This document shows positions 19,228 through 30,064 of a DNA stretch of 64,000 nt, one piece after another. How positions within the stretch are numbered: the first letter of the stretch is position 1; each line of letters opens with the position of its first letter. The position numbers and the translations under genes are program-made. Below the pieces are notes generated by a model that saw only the letters and a program-made list of their open reading frames with translations, searched no databases and was not told the origin of the DNA. The DNA is from Arthrobacter sp. H-02-3 (GTDB taxonomy: Bacteria > Actinomycetota > Actinomycetes > Actinomycetales > Micrococcaceae): the NCBI RefSeq assembly GCF_003097355.1, contig NZ_PYUI01000010.1:62001-126000 (forward strand), given 5' to 3'.

Positions 19228-20316
19228 CTAGTAGAACTGCTGGCCCGTGCGCCGGGTGTAGAGCTGGCGTGCCACGCGCTCCCCCGCCGTCATCCAGGCC
19301 TTGTACTTCAAGGGGCTCAGCACCTGGTCGTAGCAGCCGACGAAGTCGGTCACGGTCTTGCTGAAGCTCGTCTTGAAAAGGCCCAGCCCGTGGAACGGGT
19401 TCGACGTGTCCTTGAGCTTGTCGCTCGGCGGGGTGCCGCAGAAGTCGTACTCGGTGCAGCCAAGGTCCTTGAGCTGGTTGATGGCCGTCCACTGCACAAG
19501 GTGCGAGTCGCCGTACTGACCCCGCTTCTGCAGCGACCCGCCGTCCTTGTACGTGCCCTTGCGGCCGTAGTTGATCACGAACGCGCCCACCGAGGGCACG
19601 CCGTTCTCGTACACGAAGAGCAGCCTGCCCTGGTCCCGCTTCAGGAAGTTGGTCCAGAACTGGCGGTAGTACTCGTACTCGCGGACCCGGACCTGGGATT
19701 TGGCCTCCACCGTGGTGGTCATCAGGGCATACATGGCCTGGAAATTCTCATCCGTGGGTTCGACGTTGTGGACCTCCACGCCCTCGCGGATGGCCCGGCG
19801 CACGGCATTGCGGCCGCGGGAGTGCAGGTTGCGCAGCAGCTGGTTTTCCTCCGGCGCAATGTCAAGAAGCGCCGTGGAGTCGTTCGGCTGCAGGTTGTGG
19901 GTCTTGACGAGTCCGGCGCCTTCAAGGACCCGGGCGGCGTCGTCGCTGAGGATGATGTCTGGCTCGATTTTGATTGCGAAGACGCCCAGCCTGGCCCGCT
20001 TCACGAAGTCTGCGTTCGCGGCGGTGATCCCGGGGATGTCGTCGACAGACGCCACGTCGGGGCCCTTGATCAGATACCACAGCTTTCCGAGCAGCGGGAA
20101 GGACTTCTCCAGGACCAGGTTGTAGCTCGTGTAGTCCGCCGTCTCGTACACCAGGTGCAGGGGTTTCCAGCCAAAGTGCTGCTTAACCTCGGCGAAGGCT
20201 TCGGATTGCAGGAGATTGCCGCCGTTGGGGTTCGCTGTGACGTGGGCATCCCAGTTGGCAATCTCTTCGGCGGAGGCAAAGCGGGCAGTGAATTCACGCA
20301 AGGGTGCGGCATCCAA
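19228..20316 (-). CDS. FemABX-family peptidoglycan bridge aminoacyltransferase
   Basis: 362 residues. The first usable codon is TTG 20316; the next ATG in frame is far inside, so TTG is accepted with some doubt. The protein has the two-GNAT-fold FemABX pattern: HVTANPNGGNLLQSEAFAEVK near the start, then SRGRNAVRRAIREGVEV, KRDQGRLLFVYENGVPSVGAFVINYG and GCTEYDFCGTPPSDKLKDTS. Members transfer amino acids from aminoacyl-tRNA to lipid II side chains. This suits organisms of this group, whose peptidoglycan has interpeptide bridges. The amino acid used cannot be predicted. The downstream neighbour is an amino-acid exporter. Confidence 0.85.
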   Translation of the reverse strand: MDAAPLREFTARFASAEEIANWDAHVTANPNGGNLLQSEAFAEVKQHFGWKPLHLVYETADYTSYNLVLEKSFPLLGKLWYLIKGPDVASVDDIPGITAANADFVKRARLGVFAIKIEPDIILSDDAARVLEGAGLVKTHNLQPNDSTALLDIAPEENQLLRNLHSRGRNAVRRAIREGVEVHNVEPTDENFQAMYALMTTTVEAKSQVRVREYEYYRQFWTNFLKRDQGRLLFVYENGVPSVGAFVINYGRKGTYKDGGSLQKRGQYGDSHLVQWTAINQLKDLGCTEYDFCGTPPSDKLKDTSNPFHGLGLFKTSFSKTVTDFVGCYDQVLSPLKYKAWMTAGERVARQLYTRRTGQQFY

Positions 20317-20403
20317 TCATTGCGGTACGAGCGTCGGCGGCATGCGGACATGCAGCCCCAAGTCTATCGGTCCGCACCCTGCCGCTGGTCCGGACAAGAC
20401 GGT

Positions 20404-20409
20404 TACGCT
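20404..20409 (+). promoter_or_regulatory. Leaderless -10 element of the TspO gene
   Basis: TACGCT lies 6 nt before ATG 20416 and no Shine-Dalgarno is present. This is the arrangement of leaderless actinobacterial transcripts. Confidence 0.45.
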
Positions 20410-20415
20410 GGTCTC

Positions 20416-20970
20416 ATGCAGGCTCAGCAACAACCGCTGGAAGGCCGTCCCGGGGCGCCCGGCGGACGCTCACGAGGCGCCGGAAGCGGCTCCCAGGTGA
20501 TCGCACTGTTCGTGTTCCTCGGCGCGTCGGCGCTCGTTGCGGCCCTGGGCGGCCTGGCCACGGCCAACCACGTCAACGGCTGGTACGCCACCGCGGACAA
20601 GGCGCCATGGTCCCCGCCCAACTGGGTCTTCGGCCCGGTCTGGACGCTCCTGTACACCGCCATGGCCGTCGCGGCGTGGCTGGTCTGGCGCAAACACGCC
20701 GAAGGGTCCAGGACGGCGCTCACCGCCTACGGGGTCCAACTGGTGCTGAACCTGCTGTGGACCCCGGCCTTCTTTGCCCTGTACCCGGTGCTCGGGACGC
20801 CGGCGCTGTGGATCGCGTTCGGGATCATCGTGGCACTCGCCGTCGCGGTGGCCGTGACAGTGGTGCTCTTCGGGCCCATCAGCCGGACGGCAGGGCTGCT
20901 GATGCTGCCCTACCTGTCCTGGATCGTGTTCGCGTCCACGCTGAATCTGTGGGCGGCCCTGCACAACTAG
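20416..20970 (+). CDS. TspO/MBR family tryptophan-rich sensory protein
   Basis: 184 residues from ATG 20416. A frame open from 19030 upstream is an antisense shadow of the FemX-type gene. After a low-complexity N-terminus of 28 residues come five transmembrane helices (from VIALFVFLGASALVAALGGL to LNLWAALHN). Family signatures visible are WSPPNWVFGPVWTLLYTAMA and LNLLWTPAFFALY. TspO proteins bind porphyrins and related hydrophobic ligands in the membrane; their physiological role in actinobacteria is unsettled. It converges with sdaA, whose stop lies about 40 bp away. Confidence 0.9.
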   Translation: MQAQQQPLEGRPGAPGGRSRGAGSGSQVIALFVFLGASALVAALGGLATANHVNGWYATADKAPWSPPNWVFGPVWTLLYTAMAVAAWLVWRKHAEGSRTALTAYGVQLVLNLLWTPAFFALYPVLGTPALWIAFGIIVALAVAVAVTVVLFGPISRTAGLLMLPYLSWIVFASTLNLWAALHN

Positions 20971-21010
20971 CGCCCGCCGCAAGTGGCCCCGGCGGGCACC
21001 GGCTAGCCCG

Positions 21011-22408
21011 CTAGCACTCCACGACGTTCACGGCGAGGCCGCCCATCGCGGTTTCCTTGTACTTGGAGCTCATGTCCTTGCCTGTCTCGCGCATGGTCAC
21101 GATGACCTCGTCGAGGGAGACCCGGTGCGAGCCGTCGCCCCACAGGGCCATCTTGGCGGCGTTGATGGCCTTCGCCGCGGCGATCGCGTTGCGTTCGATG
21201 CAGGGGATCTGGACGAGGCCGCCGATCGGATCACAGGTCAGGCCAAGGTTGTGCTCCATCGCGATTTCCGCGGCGTTTTCCACCTGCTGGGGCGTGCCGC
21301 CCATGACTTCGGCCAGGCCGGCGGCGGCCATCGACGACGCCGAGCCCACCTCGCCTTGACAGCCGACCTCCGCGCCCGAGATCGAGGCCTGTTCCTTGTA
21401 CAGCACGCCGACGGCGGCCGCGGTCAGCAGGAACTTAACTACGACGTCGTCGCGGTCGGCCTGGGTGGCCTTATCCATGCCGGGTGCGAAGTGCAGCGCG
21501 TAGTAAAGCACGGCCGGGATGATGCCCGCGGCGCCGTTGGTGGGGGCGGTGACCACACGGCCGCCCGAGGCGTTTTCCTCGTTCACGGCCAGCGCGATCA
21601 GGTTGACCCATTCCTGCCAGTACTTCGGGTCCCGGTCCTTGTCCTCCTTCATGAGGCGCTCGTGCCAGTCGGGGGCCCGACGCCGGACCTTGAGGCCGCC
21701 GGGCAGCAGCCCGACGCGCTTGAGGCTGACCTCGACGCAGCCCTCCATCACCGAGTAGATGTGCAGGAGCCCCTCGCGGATCTCCTCCTCGGTGCGCGAG
21801 GCGCGCTCGTTGACGAACATGATCTCACCGATCGAGAGACCCTTGGACTGGCAGCGGCCCAGCAGTTCCGCGGCCGTCCGGAACGGCAGGGGAAGTTCCT
21901 TCTTCGATTCGTCGAGTTCCTTCAGGGCCGCCTCTTCCTCGCCCTCGCGGACGATGAAGCCGCCGCCCACGGAGAAGAACGTGGCGCTGTGCAGGACCTC
22001 GCCGTCGGCGTCCGAGACGGTGAACGTCATCCCGTTGGTGTGCCGGGGCAGGATGGTGAGCGGCCGCAGGACCATGTCCTTCACGCCGTACGGCAGGGAA
22101 ACAGCTCCGGCCAGTTGCAGGATGCCGGTCTCCGCGATCGTGGCGAGCCGGCCTTCCACTTCCTCGGGGAGGATCAGTTCGGGGTGGAAGCCCTCAAGCC
22201 CGAGCAGGATGGCGGTCATCGTGCCGTGGCCGTGGCCCGTGGCGGCAAGCGAGCCATAGAGGTCAACGCGCAGCGACGCCACCTTGTCCAGGTCGCCGGA
22301 AGCCTTGAGTTCTTCGGCGAAGACGGCGGCGGCCCGCATGGGGCCCACGGTGTGCGAGCTGGATGGCCCTATTCCGATGGAAAAGAGGTCAAAGACTCCA
22401 ACAGCCAT
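21011..22408 (-). CDS. sdaA: L-serine ammonia-lyase, single-chain iron-sulfur type
   Basis: 465 residues. It deaminates L-serine to pyruvate and ammonia with a [4Fe-4S] cluster. The beta-like domain leads ([23 protein letters not shown]), and the alpha domain carries the cluster-binding segment around [24 protein letters not shown]. The family-typical [20 protein letters not shown] is also present. It is last in the minus-strand series gcvP-gcvT-gcvH-glyA-sdaA. Together these can convert glycine to one-carbon units plus serine and then remove excess serine as pyruvate. A strong hairpin separates it from glyA, so its expression may be partly independent. Confidence 0.96.
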   Translation of the reverse strand: MAVGVFDLFSIGIGPSSSHTVGPMRAAAVFAEELKASGDLDKVASLRVDLYGSLAATGHGHGTMTAILLGLEGFHPELILPEEVEGRLATIAETGILQLAGAVSLPYGVKDMVLRPLTILPRHTNGMTFTVSDADGEVLHSATFFSVGGGFIVREGEEEAALKELDESKKELPLPFRTAAELLGRCQSKGLSIGEIMFVNERASRTEEEIREGLLHIYSVMEGCVEVSLKRVGLLPGGLKVRRRAPDWHERLMKEDKDRDPKYWQEWVNLIALAVNEENASGGRVVTAPTNGAAGIIPAVLYYALHFAPGMDKATQADRDDVVVKFLLTAAAVGVLYKEQASISGAEVGCQGEVGSASSMAAAGLAEVMGGTPQQVENAAEIAMEHNLGLTCDPIGGLVQIPCIERNAIAAAKAINAAKMALWGDGSHRVSLDEVIVTMRETGKDMSSKYKETAMGGLAVNVVEC

Positions 22409-22500
22409 TGTCGGTTCCTAACTAGGTCTTGCTGTGGCCCGGCAGAGGGTCTTGCCGGAAGGCGGCGCGGCCGCCGGTAGGCGGCAGTACCGCCGGATGC

Positions 22501-22545
22501 ACGACGCCGGGCGGCGGCTTGTGGCCGCGGCCCGCCCGGCGTCGT
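22501..22545 (-). terminator. Long hairpin between glyA and sdaA
   Basis: A perfect 14-bp stem (22501-22514 with 22532-22545, ACGACGCCGGGCGG) closes a 17-nt loop. It lies 22 bp after the glyA stop. There is no U-run. It may terminate or attenuate readthrough into sdaA, or stabilise the upstream message. Confidence 0.5.
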
Positions 22546-22567
22546 GTCTACTTCAGTGATACGTCGC

Positions 22568-23902
22568 CTAGGCGAGGTTATCAACCGAGGGGTACAGCGG
22601 GTGGGCGGCGGCGAGGGCCTCCACCCGGGTGCGCAGACCGGACAGGTCCGCGCCGGCGTCGGCGGTCAGGGCCTCGGCGATGATGTCGGCGACCTCGGTG
22701 AAGGCCGCTTCGCCAAAGCCGCGGGTGGCCAGCGCCGGGGTGCCGATCCGCAGCCCCGAGGTGACCATCGGCGGGCGCGGGTCGAACGGGACGGCGTTGC
22801 GGTTGACGGTGATGTCGATGGCCGCGAGGCGGTCCTCGGCTTCCTGCCCGTTGAGCTCGCAGTTGCGCAGGTCCACGAGGACCAGGTGCACGTCGGTGCC
22901 GCCGGAGATCACGTTGATCCCCTTGGCGGTGACGTCCGGCTGGACAAGGCGGTCGGCGAGGATCCGCGCACCGGCCAGGACACGTTCCTGGCGTTCTTTG
23001 AACTCCGGGGACGCGGCGATCTTGAAGGCCACGGCCTTGCCGGCGATCACGTGCTCCAACGGGCCGCCCTGCTGGCCGGGGAACACCGCGGAGTTGATCT
23101 TCTTCGCAATGTCGGCGTCGTTGCTGAGGATGATGCCGCCGCGCGGACCGGCGAGGGTCTTGTGCGTGGTGGACGTCGTGACGTGGGCGTGCGGGACCGG
23201 GCTCGGGTGCAGCCCGGCCGCCACGAGGCCGGCAAAGTGGGCCATGTCCACCATGAGGTAGGCGCCCACGGAGTCGGCAATCCGGCGGAACTCGGCGAAG
23301 TCGAGCTGGCGGGCGTACGCGGACCAGCCGGCAACGATCAGCTGCGGCTTGTGCTCCTGGGCCAGGCGTTCGACCTCGGCCATGTCGATCCGGTGGTCAT
23401 CCTCGCGGACCTGGTACGGGATGACGTTGTAGAGCCGGCCGGAGAAGTTGATCTTCATGCCGTGGGTCAGGTGCCCGCCGTGGGCCAGGTTCAGGCCCAT
23501 GATGGTGTCGCCCGGACGGATCAGGGCGTGCATCACGGAGGCGTTGGCCTGCGCGCCGGAGTGCGGCTGGACGTTGGCGTACTCGGCGCCGAACAGGGCC
23601 TTGACCCGGTCGATCGCGAGCTGCTCGATCACGTCAACGTGCTCGCAGCCGCCGTAGTAGCGCTTGCCCGGGTAGCCCTCGGCGTACTTGTTGGTCAACA
23701 CCGAGCCCTGCGCCTGCATGACGGCCCTGGCGGTGTGGTTCTCCGAGGCAATCATCTCCAGGCCCTCGCGCTGGCGGGTGAGCTCGTCGTCGATCTTCGC
23801 AGCGATCTCCGGGTCCAGTGCGGACAGGTCCGCGTCCAGGCTCGGCGAGACGACCTGCTCAAACGCCAGAGTCTCTGTTCCCACAGCCCCTTCCGCGCTC
23901 AC
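22568..23902 (-). CDS. glyA: Serine hydroxymethyltransferase
   Basis: 444 residues from GTG 23902, which overlaps the gcvH stop by 4 bp (GTGA); the longer open frame is antisense-like. The enzyme interconverts serine and glycine with tetrahydrofolate as one-carbon carrier and uses PLP. Visible motifs are [39 protein letters not shown] and the PLP-lysine segment [14 protein letters not shown]. The position after gcvH and the shared control by the upstream riboswitch indicate work in glycine catabolism as well as one-carbon supply. Confidence 0.97.
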   Translation of the reverse strand: MSAEGAVGTETLAFEQVVSPSLDADLSALDPEIAAKIDDELTRQREGLEMIASENHTARAVMQAQGSVLTNKYAEGYPGKRYYGGCEHVDVIEQLAIDRVKALFGAEYANVQPHSGAQANASVMHALIRPGDTIMGLNLAHGGHLTHGMKINFSGRLYNVIPYQVREDDHRIDMAEVERLAQEHKPQLIVAGWSAYARQLDFAEFRRIADSVGAYLMVDMAHFAGLVAAGLHPSPVPHAHVTTSTTHKTLAGPRGGIILSNDADIAKKINSAVFPGQQGGPLEHVIAGKAVAFKIAASPEFKERQERVLAGARILADRLVQPDVTAKGINVISGGTDVHLVLVDLRNCELNGQEAEDRLAAIDITVNRNAVPFDPRPPMVTSGLRIGTPALATRGFGEAAFTEVADIIAEALTADAGADLSGLRTRVEALAAAHPLYPSVDNLA

Positions 23903-24282
23903 AGTTCGCCGCCGTTCTTGGAGGCGTATTCCTGGGCCGAGAGCAGCGGACCGTCCGAGTCGGCGGCCACCTTGAAGAGCCAGCCGGCACCGTACGGGTC
24001 GCTGTTGATCAGCGCGGGGTCCTCGACGACGGCGGCGTTGATTTCGGTGACCTCGCCCGTGACGGGGGCGTACAGGTCCGAGACGGACTTGGTCGATTCG
24101 ACCTCGCCGCAAGTCTCTCCGGCGGTCACCGCGGAGCCGACCTCGGGCAGGTCGACGTAGACAATGTCGCCGAGGGCGTCGGTGGCGACAGCGGAGATGC
24201 CGATGGACACGACATTCCCGGCCTCACGCGCGACCCACTCGTGCTCGTCGGAGTACTGCAGTTCAGGGGCAACTTTTGCCAT
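23899..24282 (-). CDS. gcvH: Glycine cleavage system H protein
   Basis: 127 residues, the usual size. It carries the lipoyl arm that shuttles the aminomethyl group between P, T and L proteins. The lipoylated lysine lies in [20 protein letters not shown], and the core [21 protein letters not shown] is typical. The start ATG 24282 has AGGA about 8 nt upstream. It overlaps glyA by 4 bp. The distance to gcvT (642 bp) is unusual for this operon and is taken up by an inverted-repeat-bounded element. Confidence 0.97.
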   Translation of the reverse strand: MAKVAPELQYSDEHEWVAREAGNVVSIGISAVATDALGDIVYVDLPEVGSAVTAGETCGEVESTKSVSDLYAPVTGEVTEINAAVVEDPALINSDPYGAGWLFKVAADSDGPLLSAQEYASKNGGEL

Positions 24283-24487
24283 GTGTTTTTCCTAAGTCTT
24301 GGATTGGTCGTTGGTGCTAAATCAATTGTGGTTGGGTTACGTACTGACCGTGGCCGGGTTACGCGGCCGGAAACCGAATTCCTCCGCGTGCTCGGTCGCG
24401 AAGGCGCCCGCTGGGCGGACGCGTCGCTCCCCACCGTCTCCCTAGCCTCGCAAGCTCGGCCAGGGAACCCTGACGGTGTGGGCCCCC

Positions 24488-24842
24488 CTTAGACGCACGC
24501 TTCCGGAATCCGCTCCCCCGCCGCTTTCGGTTAGTTCAGTTCCGCGGGCCAACAGTTTCGGACGGGCCACCAGTTCTCCGGAAAGAAACCGTGGCCGTTC
24601 GAATCTTCTAGGGCCGGACTGCTTCTTGGCTTCAAGGGTGTCATCAAGCTCACCCCCCAATGTTCGAGCTTGACAGGGCACCCGTTGGAACAAGCCGACC
24701 CCCGGGTAGGCGGCTCATCCCCCAGCACCCTTGGTGTTCGAAGGCGCCGGTTCCCGTCGGTCCGGTTCCAGAGCGTGGTCTCAAAAGGTGAGCTGCCCTC
24801 GAGGGGTTGGCTGGCCGCGGTTTTCGAAAGCGTGCGTCTAAG
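24488..24842. mobile_element. MITE-like element with 26-bp terminal inverted repeats inside the gcv operon
   Basis: The 642-bp gcvT-gcvH interval contains a 355-bp segment bounded by CTTAGACGCACGCTT at 24488-24502 and its exact complement at 24828-24842. Extended inward, the repeat reaches 26 bp with three mismatches (23/26), and the match stops sharply at both outer ends. No convincing ORF lies inside. On the minus strand an 8-bp stem TCAAGCTC/GAGCTTGA (about 24639-24672) could fold. No target-site duplication is evident. A non-autonomous mobile element or a structured intergenic RNA are both possible. The flanks (24283-24487 and 24843-24924) hold no gene. Confidence 0.5.
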
Positions 24843-24924
24843 CGAGGAACGAGCGAGCACGCGTGAAAACTGGGGCAAGCCAACCCCGGTGCCGGCCACA
24901 AGACAGGCACCAGGCCCAGCCGGG

Positions 24925-26058
24925 CTACTTCTGGCGCTTGTAGAACGGCAGTGCGATAACTTCGAAGGGCTCCGTCTTGCCGCGAAGATCGATGTCCAAG
25001 GCCGTGCCGGGTTCGGTGAACTCGACATCGACGTAGGCCATAGCAACCGGGTAGCCCAAAGTGGGTGAGGGCTGGCCGGAGGTGACCTCGCCCACCACGT
25101 TGCCGTCCTTGAGGACCGGGTAGTGGCCGCGGCCTGCCCGGCGTCCGAGGCCCTTGAGACCGACGAGCTTGCGGCCCGTGGTGGAGCCGGCGCCGGCTTC
25201 CTTCTTGGCGGCCAGGGCCGCCTTGCCGATGAAGTCGCCTTCCTTGGACAGCGCGACGACGGGGCCCAGTCCCGCGGCGAAGGGGTCGCCTTCGAGCGAG
25301 AGTTCGTTGCCGTAGAGCGGCATGCCGGCCTCGAGCCGCAGGGAGTCGCGGGAGGCGAGGCCAGCGGGGGTGAGCTCGCCGTCCTCGGCGATGGCGATGA
25401 GCGCTTGCCAAAGGGCGGCGGCGTCGTGGTTGTCCACGAAGATCTCGAAGCCGTCTTCGCCGGTGTAGCCGGTGCGGGCCAGCAGGAGGTCCTGGCTGGC
25501 GCCGCCGACCATGAAGGGCACCTCGACGGCGGCGTAGTACTTCAGGCCGGTGACGAGCTCGTGCTGCGCGGCCGGGACAAGGCGGAGCAGGATGGCCTCC
25601 GCTTTGGGACCCTGCACGGCGATCAGCGAGGTTTCGGCGGAGGCGTCCTGGACGGTGACCTCAAAGCCTGCAGCGCGCTCAGCCATGGCAGCTGCGACCA
25701 CCTTGGCGTTGCCCGCGTTGGGGACCACCAGGAACTTCTGCTCGCCACGGCGGTAGGTGATGAGGTCGTCGATGATGCCGCCGTCCTCGTTGCAGATCAG
25801 CGAGTACTTGGCCTTGCCGATCGCCATGGCGGAGATCTTGCCGACCAGGGCGTAGTCGAGGAAGGCTGCGGCGTCCGGGCCGGTGACCCAGACTTCGCCC
25901 ATGTGGGAGAGGTCGAACAGGCCTGCGGAGTTGCGGACGGCGTGGTGCTCGGCGAGTTCGGAGCTGTACTTCAGGGGCATCTGCCAGCCGCCGAAGTCCG
26001 TGAAGGAGGCGCCGAGCTTCTTGTGCTCTTCGTACAGGGCCGTGTAATTCTCAGTCAT
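24925..26058 (-). CDS. gcvT: Aminomethyltransferase (glycine cleavage T protein)
   Basis: 377 residues starting MTENYTALYEEHKKLGASF. It transfers the methylene group from the H-protein lipoyl arm to tetrahydrofolate and releases ammonia. Recognisable segments are FGGWQMPLKYSS near the start, GLFDLSHMGEVWVTGPDA, ARTGYTGEDGFEIFVDN and the C-terminal barrel-domain part EVTSGQPSPTLGYPVAMAYV. The gene begins 12 bp after the gcvP stop in the same operon. Confidence 0.96.
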   Translation of the reverse strand: MTENYTALYEEHKKLGASFTDFGGWQMPLKYSSELAEHHAVRNSAGLFDLSHMGEVWVTGPDAAAFLDYALVGKISAMAIGKAKYSLICNEDGGIIDDLITYRRGEQKFLVVPNAGNAKVVAAAMAERAAGFEVTVQDASAETSLIAVQGPKAEAILLRLVPAAQHELVTGLKYYAAVEVPFMVGGASQDLLLARTGYTGEDGFEIFVDNHDAAALWQALIAIAEDGELTPAGLASRDSLRLEAGMPLYGNELSLEGDPFAAGLGPVVALSKEGDFIGKAALAAKKEAGAGSTTGRKLVGLKGLGRRAGRGHYPVLKDGNVVGEVTSGQPSPTLGYPVAMAYVDVEFTEPGTALDIDLRGKTEPFEVIALPFYKRQK

Positions 26059-26070
26059 CGTTGGCTGTCC

Positions 26071-28947
<2,877 letters not shown>

Positions 28948-28989
28948 AAGGAACTCCATAACTCAGGCGGCGCTGGGTACGCCACATTG

Positions 28990-29210
28990 ATTCGGGTTCC
29001 TCCCCGCTCTGTATTGGACCTGAGAGTTTCCGCGCAGCCGTGCATATAAGAGGGCTTCGCTTGCACCGTCGGTGAGCACAGCGTGTCGAGGACAGCCTGC
29101 CACTTTCCAGAGGTGCCTTGCCGCGGCGGTACGTGGGCCTGAGAGATTCCTGGGGAGGATTTGCTCCTACGGCGCCTGCTTGTACCTACTTGCAGGACTC
29201 TCCCGCCGCA
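28990..29210 (-). ncRNA. Tandem glycine riboswitch upstream of gcvP
   Basis: Reading the minus strand, aptamer I (about 29209 to 29121) opens with GCGGGAGAGTCC, has the GGAGCAAATCCTCC-type stem and ends with AATCTCTCAGGC before CCGCCGCGG. Aptamer II (about 29118 to 28990) contains GGTGCAAGCGAAGCC and ends with AAACTCTCAGGTCC and GGGGAGGAAC. The two CTCTCAGG cores and the two GCAA segments are the conserved marks of tandem glycine riboswitches. Glycine binding is expected to turn on gcvP and the genes behind it. The exact aptamer II boundary is approximate. Confidence 0.88.
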
Positions 29211-29456
29211 GATCAAAGGCGTATTCAATTGGGTGTTCAATCGGGGGTGACAACAGTCACAACAATCATTGTCCTATGCCGGGCGCGCGTCCGCAAACTC
29301 CCGCCCGCCGTCGGCCCCACGTTACGAGGAGCGACGGCACCGCGAATTCGCCGGAAACGTGCCGGATCGCCGTAACGTTCGCGCGAACTCGCACACTTCC
29401 GGCGACTTCGGCGGACTCGGAGGTCGCGGAGGTCGCAGCGCGAGCAGTTCAGGGCC
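29211..29456. other. Intergenic stretch upstream of the glycine riboswitch
   Basis: No gene is seen here. It should contain the gcvP promoter. A direct repeat TTCAATTGGG/TTCAATCGGG (about 29224-29245) and a small palindrome TGACAACAGTCA lie near the riboswitch side and could be regulator sites. The rest has no clear feature. Confidence 0.4.
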
Positions 29457-30026
29457 TCAGCGGCGCAGCTTCTCGACGGCGGCCAGGAGGCCCTCGACGT
29501 CTGCCTCGATTTCAGCGGGCGGACCGGCGGGCCCCCGTCCGAGCATGGCGTTGAAGTACAGCCCGTCCCCCATGTACAGGACCGCCTTCGCCATGGCGGG
29601 CCCGACGTCGGCCGCCAGCAGTTCCAGCCAGCTCGCCTGGCCTGCGGCGAAGCGGCGCTGGGTTTCCTCGTGCGCCACCTCGGCGAGCCGGGTGGCCGCC
29701 ACGAAAACCCGGTCCATGGGCGTGTCCGCCCATACCGAGGACTTGATGAAGTACGCCGCCGCGCCTTCCGGAGCTGCGGCCATGGCGGCGACATCCGCGG
29801 CCAGATGTCGGTCCAGCCGTTCGAGCAGGACCGAGATCATCGCTTCCTTGGTCGGGAAGTGGTAGAGCAGGCCGCCCTTGGAGACGCCGGCCCGCCGGGC
29901 GACGGCGTCCAGCGTCGCGGCGCGTTCGCCCACTTCGATGAGCAGGGATTCAAAGGCGTCGAGGACGGCCTCGCGGGCCACGGGTTTTCTGGGCATGCTT
30001 CCCATCATGCCCGTCCGGCCCCGCAT
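29457..30026 (-). CDS. TetR-family transcriptional repressor
   Basis: 189 residues. The N-terminal helix-turn-helix is in VGERAATLDAVARRAGVSKGGLLYHFPTKEAM, and the C-terminal ligand domain is helical. The start is taken as ATG 30026 because TACAGT (minus strand, 30038-30033) lies exactly 6 nt before it, giving a leaderless message; later ATGs (30008, 30005, 29996) would give the same domain with a shorter tail. It is divergent from the MFS efflux gene and shares a palindromic operator with it, so it is likely the local repressor, relieved by an efflux substrate. Confidence 0.88.
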   Translation of the reverse strand: MRGRTGMMGSMPRKPVAREAVLDAFESLLIEVGERAATLDAVARRAGVSKGGLLYHFPTKEAMISVLLERLDRHLAADVAAMAAAPEGAAAYFIKSSVWADTPMDRVFVAATRLAEVAHEETQRRFAAGQASWLELLAADVGPAMAKAVLYMGDGLYFNAMLGRGPAGPPAEIEADVEGLLAAVEKLRR

Positions 30027-30030
30027 TTCT

Positions 30031-30058
30031 TAACTGTACCGTCCAGACGGTATAGTTA
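30031..30058. promoter_or_regulatory. Palindromic operator with divergent overlapping -10 boxes
   Basis: A 28-bp near-perfect palindrome: TAACTGTACCGTC at 30031-30043 is complementary to 30046-30058 with one mismatch and a 2-bp centre. It contains TATAGT for the plus-strand MFS gene (30051-30056, 8 nt from ATG 30065) and TACAGT for the minus-strand TetR gene. One bound TetR dimer could silence both promoters. Confidence 0.72.
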
Positions 30059-30064
30059 TGACTT

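Noticed and set aside
24580..24740. tRNA-like TTCGAA motifs in the gcvT-gcvH gap
   Set aside because: No acceptor stem or anticodon arm pairs around the TTCGAA motifs on either strand.
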